Assembly: GCA_026168455.1 (NCBI GenBank)
Contig: CM047426.1
Span: forward strand, 47,501,589-47,565,588
DNA length: 64,000 nucleotides
Direction: 5' to 3'
Origin: Theocolax elegans
Taxonomy: Eukaryota > Arthropoda > Insecta > Hymenoptera > Cerocephalidae
Shown one piece after another: positions 44,572-54,664 of the stretch (positions are counted from its first letter, which is position 1; every line of letters starts with the position of its first letter). Position numbers and translations under genes: made by a program. The notes under the pieces are model-generated. The model searched no databases. It saw nothing but the letters and a program-made list of their open reading frames with translations, and was not told the DNA's origin.

Positions 44572-45088
44572 GGCATTTAGTTTATATGTACACTTCACAT
44601 TAAATTGCTAAGTTTCTACACTAAATTATATTCAAATATCCATTGTATTACTCCATTAATACCGTTTACAATTTAACAATTATCAAAATTGTTAACTGCA
44701 AAAAATAGAATGCAATACGTTATTTCATTATTTATATAAATTTAAAAGAACTAAACTAGACCCGCACAAACACTGCTTTTCTAGATTAATTCACGAGAAA
44801 ACGTAATAATGAAAAATAAAATCAACTAAGAATTAATTTCTCCGACAACATGTGCGACGTTTAATGGTATAATAGTACCAAACGTCTGCCTTTCATGAAA
44901 GTTGGCACACAACTGAACAATTCCGTGGCATGTCGTAAGCTTTCAAAGTAATGCCAGAGCTGATGAGTAGCGACACTATGCGTGACGTCGTTGTGTTCGC
45001 TCTTAGTTGCAAGGCTGCATCCAATGAACGCGTAACAGTTTCTCCTACACACTTTCTCACCTCCTTTTTCTGCTCGAGGCTGCTTCAC

Positions 45089-45091
<3 letters not shown>
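44572..45091 (-). promoter_or_regulatory. Upstream region of slbo
   Basis: About 0.5 kb between the start codon and a long CT microsatellite. It should contain the 5' UTR and core promoter. AT-rich close to the gene, less so beyond 44850. A TTTATATAAAT stretch is near 44730. No transcription start can be fixed from sequence alone. Confidence 0.35.

Positions 45092-45148
<57 letters not shown>
45092..45148. repeat. (CT)n microsatellite upstream of slbo
   Basis: About 28 CT units, (GA)n on the slbo sense strand, followed by imperfect CT-rich sequence to about 45280. GA-repeat tracts near insect promoters can bind GAGA-type factors. Confidence 0.9.
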
Positions 45149-45151
<3 letters not shown>

Positions 45152-45287
45152 TTTCTCTCTCTCTGTCTCATGCGACGGCTACCTTTCACTTTCTCTCTCT
45201 GTCTATATTTCCCACTCTCTCGCATTCTCCGCTCTTTTCCCTCTCCATATTTTCCCTCTCTTTTCTGTTTGTCTCTCTTTCATGTAG

Positions 45288-45361
45288 TACACACACACAC
45301 ACACACGCACACACACACAGATATATATATTCCTCTACTACCTATCTATCTATCTATCTCT
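45288..45361. repeat. (CA)n, (TA)n and (CTAT)n simple repeats
   Basis: About 15 CA units (45290-45319) with one G, then ATATATAT and a run of CTAT units (about 45341-45360). Confidence 0.9.
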
Positions 45362-45583
45362 ATCTCTATCTGTATCTTCCTTTACATTTGTTTCGTGTTC
45401 TATTCAACCAACGCAGTAACTAATATCACTTATTCTATTCATATCTTTTATAAAATTTTATTTTATATTCTACCACTTTCTTAATTAATTAGAGTATCTA
45501 ATATGCTTTTAAATAGCAATTAAATAATACATAAAAATTAAAAGATATATTATTTAATGATAATTAAAAGGAATTAACAATTA

Positions 45584-45615
<32 letters not shown>

Positions 45616-46393
45616 AATTATAATATGATTAATAAATTATAGCATTGTAAACGTTGAATATAAAACTTATGGAACAATATATATTTTATTTAAATGCTTC
45701 ATTAATATTTTATTATCATATTATTCATTGTCAAAATTTGGTTTACAGATTATATAAAATACTTACATTTACGGCATTTATTGTAACTTTAATAATGTTT
45801 AATTATGTATAATATCATTTTTATACTTAAACGTAAAAAAAATTGTTTATTAAATAATTCTCTTTTATAATTTCAATACACGTTTTTAATACATGTTCGA
45901 ATTCAGACACTTTTTCAGGTGATATTTATTCATAAATACGAATTGTAAGTAATTGTATAAATATAACAATGATAGTTTATTATTATAATAATAATTATAT
46001 TCCTAGTTTCCTTTTAAATATATTTTATCTTGTATTTTATTATTTATTATATTATTAGTCATAAATTGCAGTACAATCGCAATAACGTATAAGTTTTATA
46101 TTAAATAATAGTATTAAATATACATATGTATATATATGAACGGTTCTCTTTCAAATCCAGCGACCAAAAAATTTTTTTCCCTATAAATTCTTAAGAAAAC
46201 CATCTTATACATATTTTGGTCGGTCTAAAATTTTGGAGACTAAAATGTAATAAATTTGACCCTTTTCACCTTTTTTAACTTAAACATACTCCAATGTAAA
46301 AGTACCTATATATCTTTTTTCTGTAAATTTTAGAAAAATATTGTCCAGCATCATTGAGCACATTAATATTCACCATTAAAACTAAAAAAATCT
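45362..46393. other. AT-rich spacer, no gene seen
   Basis: Contains an AT microsatellite at about 45591-45614. No coding sequence recognised. Confidence 0.4.
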
Positions 46394-46403
46394 TTAAGGG
46401 GAT

Positions 46404-47797
46404 GACAGGGTGCTGATCATGCACATAATAATTGTGCATTTATTAATTTTGCACAAGTAGTTATTTATTAAATTGGAACACAAGTTATTTTAATCATGCA
46501 CAATTATTAATAATGTATAATAAATAACGGAGTTAATTTTACTGCACAATATCTTTGTGCACAACGTTTTTTAAATAAATTGTGCACGAAATTATTCGGC
46601 ATATTGAAAAAAGGAAAAAAAATAGTTTTAAAATTCTGCACATAGTGATTTGTATACAATCATTTTTTAAAATTGCGTGCACGTTTATTGTACACAATCG
46701 ATTATATATTATTTTCTTTTTGAATGCGATTAATTTTATTTTACACATCTGATAAATAATATATTTTGCACTAAATCTTATTAATTATAAAAATGAGCAC
46801 AATAAAATTAATCGCATTAAAAAGAAGTATAATCAATTCTGTACAATATACGTGCACGTATAATTTAAAAAATGATTGTATACAAATCGCGGTACAGAAT
46901 TTAAAAACTATTTTTTTCCCTTTTTTCAATATGCCGAATAATTTCGTGCACAATTTATTTAAAAAAACGTTCTGCAGAAAGATATTGTGCAGTAAAATTA
47001 ACTCCATTATTTATTGTACGTTATTAATAATTGTGCATGATTAAAATGACTTGTGCTCAAATTTAATAACATAACTACTTATGCAAAATTAACCGATTCA
47101 CTGGTATTGTATCATATATGTACAAATTATTTTCGCCCCAATACTGGTAATGTATCATATATCTACAAATTAGATTTTTGTCTGATTTTGGCAGCGGTTT
47201 GAATCCAAACTTTGTATAATAGGGTTTTTATAGGTATGCTGAATCAGATTCTGAGGTCAGATTTGGAAAAATCAAAATGGCTGATTCAGAATGGCTACCT
47301 CTAAAGGTGCGTATGTGAAATAATGGATATATTGTAAATATGTAAGGGCGAAGAAGCATTATTTAATTATATATATATATATATGCACGTACTAGGGGTG
47401 TTTTTTGGAAAAGCCTCGTATAAAAAAGTTATTGTTTTAAAATTTTGAAATTTCCATCTCCAGCCCCTAAAATCTACCCCCTGATGGATATGACTCTATA
47501 AATAATATACTTTTTACTATTTTATAAAAAATAACGTAATTTTATCGATATTTAAAAAATGACCAAAATCCATTTTCAACCCCTATTTTTGTAAAACAAC
47601 CCCTGGGAGGGTTGAATTAAAAAAAACAACTCTCAAAATCTCCTATATAAAAAATATAAAAACTCCTATATACCAAATATTGTGCATTTTCGTCAAAAAA
47701 AATGGTCTACCAGTATTGGGACGAAAGCTAAAAAAAGTCGTACCAGTGAATCGGTTAATAAATGCACAATTATTATGTGCAAGATCAGCACCCTGTC
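46404..47797. mobile_element. Palindromic element with 8-bp target duplication, GACAGGGTGC ends
   Basis: Near-perfect inverted arms centred at about 46775, with ends GACAGGGTGCTGATC and its inverse. It is bracketed by AAGGGGAT on both sides (46396-46403 and 47798-47805). An 8-bp duplication is found in hAT and P superfamilies. The right arm is lengthened by a TTAA-flanked insertion. No transposase; the short frames near 46540-47044 are mirror-image arm sequence. Confidence 0.85.
47093..47754. mobile_element. TTAA-flanked element, CCGATTCACTGGTA ends
   Basis: A 662-bp element flanked by TTAA (47089-47092 and 47755-47758), with inverted ends CCGATTCACTGGTA and TACCAGTGAATCGG. The opposite arm of the host palindrome (about 46436-46450) preserves the empty site with one TTAA. 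Second-level inverted repeats use CCAATACTGG. Confidence 0.85.
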
Positions 47798-48100
47798 AAG
47801 GGGATGTCGGAATTCATAATATAAATTAATATTTTTCCTGAACGCCATGCCCTTAGGCATGTTTCAAACAGTATACTCAAATTTTTTCATATTTTTAAAT
47901 TTGTAATTTAATTCTCATTTTTGAAAATTCATACCTTTTTAGACCAATAATTACCAAAAAAAAATTGTTACTCAATTATTATTAACAAATTTAATAAACT
48001 ACATTTATGAATTTTTTCAGATTTTTTATTCAATATTTCCAATGTAATTCTTATGTTGGAAGGTGCAGATCCCTATAACTTGGATCCGACATCCCGTTAA

Positions 48101-48461
48101 CGGGGTGCCATAGTCAATATTTATCCTCCCTACCTTATCGGCAATCGTGATTATTAGTAATAAATTTGTAAATAAAAGAGTATGTGAAAAAATAAGAGAA
48201 GAGGCGCCTTCGTTTATTAATAACCTAACTGTGTACTGAATTTCAGATTAAAATTACATTGCGTTTTTGAGAAAAGTCTTACCATAAATACGAACCTAAC
48301 CTCAACGAGATGAAAAGATTTGATATTTTTGGTAAGACTTTTCTCGAAAACGCAATAACATTTTAATCTAAAATTCAGCACTCAGTTAGATTGTCAATAA
48401 ACGAAGGCGCCTATTCTCTTATTTTATTAATTAATCATCAAAAATTGAGTATGGAACACCC
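48101..48461. mobile_element. TTAA-flanked foldback MITE, CGGGGTGCCATAG ends
   Basis: Directly abuts the previous MITE and shares its TTAA (48097-48100); the right TTAA is 48462-48465. Ends CGGGGTGCCATAGTCAATA and inverse of GGGTGTTCCATACTCAATT match imperfectly; arms contain AAGGCGCCT and AAGTCTTACC-type inverted blocks. No coding sequence. Confidence 0.75.
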
Positions 48462-48810
48462 TTAAGAACATGTATTTATAAGTGCGCAATGTATGGGTTT
48501 GGATCGATCAAAGAAAAAAATAATTTTATTATGTTTAACACTCGTGAATTCATACACGGTGAGAAATGTATGATTAAATATTCCTATAATCTTCAGTAAA
48601 AATTGCTATACTGTATTTTAATCGAGACACAAACTCTATTTATACTAAATTTTAGTACATGGTATCGTAAATTTTCGAATCATCAAATTTTACTATACCG
48701 TATACTAAATATTATGTATATTGTATATTAAATTTTATAAAATTAATAATGTTATTGATATTGAAATATAACTCGATATATAGAGCACAGCTCACACTAC
48801 TTCATTTAAT

Positions 48811-49200
48811 ATTTATTTTTTTTTATTTACTTATATTTTGTGCCATTTTTCTGGCAATTCCTGCCGTTTGTCCCCGCCTGGAGAACTTCAACGGCGTTTA
48901 CCCACCACCTCGGTATGGGTACTTTTTCCCCACCTTTTTTAATCCCCAACCACCCGAGATGGCCCGGTGTCTTCGAAATATTCTGTTTGGGTGTCAAAAT
49001 CACATTGCGAAGGCCATGACACCGAAACAGAACGTTCCACACCTCCCGCTCGCGTTATGGAATGTGAATAGACACCTAACCGATCACGAAAGCTGCACGA
49101 GAATGGTCTCCCATCCAAGTACTAACCGCGCTCAACGCTGCTTAGCTTTCGCGATCGGCCGAGGTGCGTTTTCACCACTCCGCCACCGCGTCGGTCACTA
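48811..49200 (-). mobile_element. SINE with a 5S rRNA-derived head
   Basis: A 390-bp retroposon on the minus strand. It is bracketed by a 13-bp direct repeat with one mismatch, TACTTC(A/G)TTTAAT (48798-48810 and 49201-49213). The 5' part has an A-box-like GGTGGCGGAGTGG followed by a 5S-rRNA-like segment; the unique body follows; the 3' end is A-rich (AAATAAAAAAAAATAAAT on the minus strand). Target duplication, internal Pol III promoter and A-rich tail together define a SINE. The long plus-strand frame across it is an accident. Confidence 0.8.
49105..49168 (-). pseudogene. 5S rRNA-like segment (SINE head)
   Basis: On the minus strand it contains AAGCTAAGCAGCG (Box A of the 5S internal promoter), GCGCGGTTAGTACTTGG and ATGGGAGACC (Box C region), in the order and spacing of a 5S gene. 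The first third and last third of 5S rRNA are missing, so it is not a 5S gene. Confidence 0.85.
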
Positions 49201-49213
49201 TACTTCGTTTAAT

Positions 49214-49731
49214 TTTTTAGGCTTAAGGAAAGAGAGGAAGAGATGCATATATACACAAAAACTTCAACGCATTCATTCTCTTGCCGCATCTCTTACCTCT
49301 GATTCCATCTGTTTGATGTTTCTAACAAAAAAGAATGTATTTGTTGTACCTTTTAATTGTATTGTATGTGGCAACGGTTCCTTTTCAATTAACAAACGTA
49401 ACCTATCATTTGAGCTTTTTGTTGTTGACGCATTTTGCTTACTTTATATATTAAGTTTGTAGTAATAAACATTATTACAAAAATAATTAATACTTACTAT
49501 TGGTATCGTTGAAACAGGGTAATTAGCGGTCTTAACCAGTCGCATTTCCTTTACGCTTTCTTCATAATTTTTGCTCACTTATCTGGATGTATTTGACAGT
49601 AATTTTTCTAAATTTTACTATACTATGTATGAAAATGTATGCAAATGTATATTATTTAGAATTTTTGCTATACCGCATAGTAAAATTTTATTCTGATATA
49701 TAGCATAATTTTATAGAAGTATATTAAACTC
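49214..49731. other. AT-rich spacer, no gene seen
   Basis: No gene or repeat recognised between the SINE and the partial foldback copy. Confidence 0.35.
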
Positions 49732-50391
49732 TTCTATATCTAATTTATATTCCACAATATTTTTCTGCAATTGAAAGTATACAATTCGAAAACACCTTCC
49801 AAGAAAGTGTCAAAACCCGCAAGTATTGTGTTATTCTAATCAAACTTTGAAAATTGTTATCTGATAAATAAATTCCGCAATTCAATCTAACATTGTTCTC
49901 TAATAAATAAATAATTTTAATTCTAACTACCTTATTTTATCTATTTCTTTGAATTTTAATTAAACAATTTTTTAAGTATAACGAAAATTTCGTATAAAAA
50001 ATTTCTGCAATTGAAAGAATTGAAATGAAACTGAAATCGACAAGTATTTTGAATCGTATCATAAATTTATATTTTAAATAAACATTTTTATATATATTAC
50101 TTAAACTTCGTAAAAAGTTTCTGCAACTGAAAGCACTGAAATCAAACTGTAATCGACAAGTATTTTGAACAATGCAAAAATTTTTACCAATCTGAATACA
50201 GATTTTTTTTATGAAAAGTGTCTTACACTATTATTTTTTATTTGTGGCCCACACTTGTTTTACAATAATAAATAAATAATATTCTAATGATATTAATTTG
50301 TGCAAAATTAATTTCTGCAATACTAATAAAATGGACATTTCTTTTTTATTCTTTTAAATAATAAAATAATACTTGCACCACCGTTGGTTAA
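49732..50391. repeat. Partial third copy of the 7.1-kb foldback arm
   Basis: Direct copy of about 56718-57324 and inverse of about 50585-51250. It ends at ...CACCACCGTTGGTTAA, where the full element begins. It includes a stretch (TCTATTTCTTTGAATTTTAAT...) absent from the right arm but present in the left arm. Confidence 0.8.
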
Positions 50392-53300
50392 ACGCTTCAT
50401 ATATGTGTTAATTCTGACTTACTAATGTATTCCTTTACATTTATGAAAGTATAATACCGTGAAGAAACTGCAATGAGTAATAATAAATAAATATAGCAAT
50501 ACTTTCTGGCAATTTTATTATCCAACATCATCAATGAAAAAATAGACATCATTACTTTATCTAATAAAGTTCCCAAAAGAGGCCTAACCAACGGTGGTGC
50601 AAGTATTATTTTATTATTTAAAAAAATAAAAAAGAAATATCCATTTTATTAGTATTGCAGAAATTAATTTTGCACAAATTAATATCATTAGAATATTATT
50701 TATTTATTACTGTAAAACATGTGAGGGCCAGAAATGAAAAATAATAGTGTAAGATACTTTTTATATAAAAAAATCTGTATTCAGATTGGTAGAAATTTTT
50801 GCATCGTTCAAACTACTTGTCGATTACAGTTTGATTTCAGTGCTTTCAATTGCAGAAACTTTTTACGAAGTTTAAGTAATATATATAAAAATGTTTATTT
50901 AAAATATAAATTTATGGTACGATTCAAAATACTTGTCGATTTCAGTTTCATTTCAATTCTTTCAATTGCAGAAATTTTTTATACGAAATTTTCGTAATAT
51001 TTAAAAAAAATGTTTAATTAAAATTCAAAGAAATAGATAAAATAAGGTAGTTAGAATTAAAATTATTTATTTATTAGATAACAATGTCAGATTGAATTGC
51101 AGAATTTATTTATCAGATAACAATTTTCAAAGTTTGATTAGAATAACACAATACTTGCGGGTTTTGACACCTTCTTGGAAGGTGTTTTCGAATTGAATAC
51201 TTTCAATTGCAGAAAAATATTATGGAATATAAGTTAGATATAGAAAAGGTGTAATTAAAATATAAATAAGTAGAGAAAATATGGGAATTAGAATCAAACA
51301 TATTTTTATCTTATACTTTAAAATTTATCAGACAGATAACAATTTTATTTATCAGATAACAATTTTCAAAGTTTGATTAGAATAACACAATACTTGCGGG
51401 TTTTGACACCTTTTTGAAAGGTGTTTTTGATTTCAGACTTTTAATTCAAGAAAACTATTATGGAGTATAAATTACTTATAAAAAGGTGTAATTAAAATAT
51501 GAATAAGTATATAGAAAAAATATGGGAGTTAGAATCAAAGATATTTATTTATTTCAAAATACTTGTCGATTCCAGTTTGATTTCAGTTCTTTCAACAGCA
51601 GAAAACTATTATGGAGTATAAGTTATATATATAAAAAAGGTGTAATTATTATTTAAAGAAATAGAAAAATATGGGAGGTTGAATTAAAGATATGTATTTA
51701 TCAGACAAGAATTTTGATAAGTGTGTTTAGAAAAACACTATACTTGCGGATTTTGTCATCTTCTTGGAAGGTGTTATAAGTTACATATAAAAAATTTGTA
51801 ATTTGTATTTATAGAAATAGAAAAATAAAATATATTTATTTATATCAAATAACAATTTTCAAAGTGTGTTTAGAAAAACACTATACTTGCGGATTTTCAT
51901 ACCTTCTTGGAAGGTGTTTTTAATTTCAGTACTTTTAATTGCAGAAAACTATTGTGTTGTATAAGTTACATATAAAAAAGGTGTAATTAAAAAAATAGTA
52001 TCTTTAAAGCACATGAATTAATTGGTAAAATTATGTAGAATCTTTTTAAATACATAGTGAAGTGGTATAATAATTATTTTACAGAACTACTAATAAAAAC
52101 TTATATTTAAAAAAATAGCGCAAGGCAGTATACTGGGTTCTCTATGTTGGATAACTGTATTATAGATTAAAATAATAATTTATATTGTTTCATTGGTGAT
52201 AAAACATACTAAACTTGCCAGAAAGTATTGTTATATTTATTTATTATTATTTTATATATAATATATTGAAACTTTCTATAAAATTTAATAGTGTAGAAAG
52301 CCTTGTTTTTATCAGAAACAAACAATTTATACTAATATTAGTATTATAATTGTTACTAGAATATACTTTCTACCAATTTTAGTACTCTGTATCATCAATT
52401 AAACAACTTCCATAATTATTTTAATCTAATAAAGTTCCCAACATAGTGAACTACGCTATTTTTTTAAATACAAGTTATTTTATTAGTAATTTTGTAAAGT
52501 AATTATTATTTCATTTAACCAAGTGTTTGTAAACAATCCACATGATTTTATCAATAGATTTGTGTAATATGGGTCTGACATTTCGTTCAGGAAAATTCAG
52601 TCAAATTAAAAAAGTTTCATCACACCTCTTAACCCCAAAGAGTAAAAACTGAACTTCAAACGAGTAATTTGATGACTTTACTACTCTTTAAGTAACATTA
52701 AAAATCCCAAAACTACACCTTTTAAACGACTAAACAACTAAAATTACTCTTTAAACAGTGCAAAATATAAAAATCACATTTTACAATAGGGTAAAAAGTA
52801 AAAAATGTCCTTTAAAGAAAGAAGAAAGTGGAACTATTGCTCTATTGAAAAGTATAAACTAAAAATCACCAAGTATTTCTGTTGAAAAACACAACATTTT
52901 TTCAGAAAATTATATACCCTACATAATTTACTTACTTTAATTGTTTTTTTTTATTTTAACTAATCTTATGTAATACATAAGACCCAATCGTTAAATATCA
53001 AAAACACCTTCCACGAAGGTGTACAAATTCACAAGTATGGTGTCAAAGTATTCTTTATTTGTTTTATTTAAATGTAAAAAACGTATTCAATAACTACAAG
53101 TATATACAGCATAATTAATACCTTATCAACATTTGTTAAAATTATTTAAGTAAGTGAAGGTATAATTATTAATTAAACATCCCTTTCACTTAACATTGGA
53201 AGGAGAATAATCTTGTATTTATTTTAATTCATATAATTATTATTTATATTAAATATATTATGCAATTGCCAAATTATCGAACAAATATGTATTGGCTTTA

Positions 53301-53571
53301 TACAGAAAGATAAAAAAAAAAGGTTATTTAATAACATTAATAAAGGATGGAGAATGACACAGGGTCCGCTTAAATAACAATATGCTTTTCATCAATCATT
53401 CAGGTCACTGGACATTTGAGTAAAAATCACTGATATGTGTAAATGTTAGAAAATTTTATTAAATGACATTCAAACTTGTCAAAGAAATGACATAATTGGT
53501 TACATTTAAATGTTAAAATACGTATACAATAATATTTGAATTTTAATTAAAGTCACTGATTCATGTAAATG

Positions 53572-53829
53572 TTACAAAATTAAAAGACTTTCAAACTTGT
53601 GAAAGAAATGACTTAATATTATTTCCAAATACTGGTAAAACGGAGCTAAATTTTCATTCTGTTTCATTTTTTCTTTTACTAATTTTTCAGTCTTGTGTTT
53701 AACTCCTATACCCCATGTAAATTCTAATTCAACTTCCTTATTCTTTTTCTTTTCTTCTGCTTGTTCAAAAGATTTTATCAAGGATTTGTATTTGTCTATT
53801 GGGTTTTCACTAGTATCTGAATGGACTTC
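53572..53829 (-). pseudogene. ESF1-like coding fragment in a foldback loop
   Basis: A minus-strand frame of 85 codons without an ATG start. Its middle (DKYKSLIKSFEQAEEKKKNK ... ELEFTWGIGVKHKTEKLVKEKM ... LAPFYQYLE) matches, as I remember it, the conserved C-terminal region of the nucleolar pre-rRNA processing protein ESF1, which normally continues with Lys-rich sequence. Here the frame diverges to LEIILSHFF and stops. It lies between the arms of the giant foldback, so it looks like a captured piece of a host gene. Family assignment is from memory and needs a protein search. Confidence 0.5.
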
Positions 53830-53962
53830 TCAGTTACTCGAGTAATATAATGTCAACTGACCTGAATGATTGATGAAAAGCATATTGTTATTTAAGCGGA
53901 CCCTGTGTCATTCTCCATCCTTATTAATGTTATTGAATAACCTTTTGTTTTAACTTTCTGTA

Positions 53963-54664
53963 CACGGAGAGAAATATTTAGTAAATATTACAAAGCAGTT
54001 TGGTAAAAATTCCTAAACTCCCAAGTAATGTGGTCACAGACCGAAAAAACCAAAAAAATTACCAAACTGCTAAGTAAAATTTACAGTAAATGTAGTAAAA
54101 TTTACTCTAAATGTAGTAAAATTTGTGGAGTTAACGTACTAAATTTTACAATTAAGATTGTAAATTTTATTAACTCTGATTTTTCCTATACTGTTTACGA
54201 AATTCTATAAACAACAGTACAGCAAGAGATACCGAAAAGAAGCGATAAAGTTGCGATCTTTAGGTTAAAATTTTTATTGGAATCGCGTCGTTCGTTTGTT
54301 TACTTTAAAAGGACGATTCGATGAAACACATGCAAGTGACGCGGTGGCGCAATGGTATAAGGACTTGGATTCTCAACCCAAACTTCGCAGGTTCGATTCC
54401 GATGACATCCAGAATTTTTTTCACTAATTAAATTTCATTTAAATATTTAAAATATCCATAACACTCGAATAATACCTATACATAAACTCAAAAATAAATA
54501 ATATGGGAGAAATAAAATTTTTTTTCTGATGTTAAAGAAAAAATTAAAATTACAATTTAGTCTAGTAAAAATTACGAGATTCGCAGTTTGTTACCACATT
54601 ACTTGAGAGTTTAGGAATTTTTACCAAGCTGCTTTGTAATATTTACTAATTATTTCTCTCCGTG
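53963..54664. mobile_element. TA-flanked MITE, CACGGAGAGAAATA ends, carrying a tRNA-like sequence
   Basis: A 702-bp element with inverted ends CACGGAGAGAAATA / TATTTCTCTCCGTG extended by GGTAAAAATTCCTAAACT blocks. TA duplication at 53961-53962 and 54665-54666. The left foldback arm at about 53293-53310 keeps the uninterrupted sequence with one TA, so this MITE came after the palindrome. Its loop holds a tRNA-like sequence. Confidence 0.85.
54335..54413 (+). tRNA. tRNA-like sequence inside a MITE (probable pseudo-tRNA)
   Basis: A box TGGCGCAATGG (54344-54354 region), B box GGTTCGATTCC (54390-54400), and a run of seven T soon after (from about 54415). An anticodon arm with TTGG/CCAA and a CTC anticodon can be drawn, but acceptor and D stems are poor. 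Its first bases (GACGCGGTGGCG) resemble those of the 5S-headed SINE. Confidence 0.4.

Larger units (their letters stand above)
46398..48096. mobile_element. TTAA-flanked MITE, GGGGATGTCGGA ends, carrying nested insertions
   Basis: The left end TTAA then GGGGAT (46394-46403) is cut by the insertion of a palindrome and resumes at 47798. The right end is TCCGACATCCCG then TTAA (48085-48100). The 12-bp terminus is shared with the MITE in the BEL gag, so they belong to one family. Without the insertion the element would be about 0.3 kb. Confidence 0.75.

Noticed and set aside
44572..44598. An earlier slbo start giving nine extra residues
   Set aside because: The first codon of that extension is GTG; the first ATG is at 44571 with a strong context.
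44951..45484. A 177-residue Ser/Leu-rich open frame
   Set aside because: Produced by CT, CA and CTAT simple repeats.
46539..47044. Cys-containing short frames on both strands
   Set aside because: Mirror-image translations of the arms of the palindrome at 46404-47797.
49081..49205. A functional 5S rRNA gene
   Set aside because: Only the central part of 5S is present, fused to unrelated sequence within a unit that has SINE hallmarks.
48749..49462. A 237-residue plus-strand open frame
   Set aside because: It runs antisense across the 5S-headed SINE and AT-rich flanks; no protein motif, and the SINE explains the sequence.
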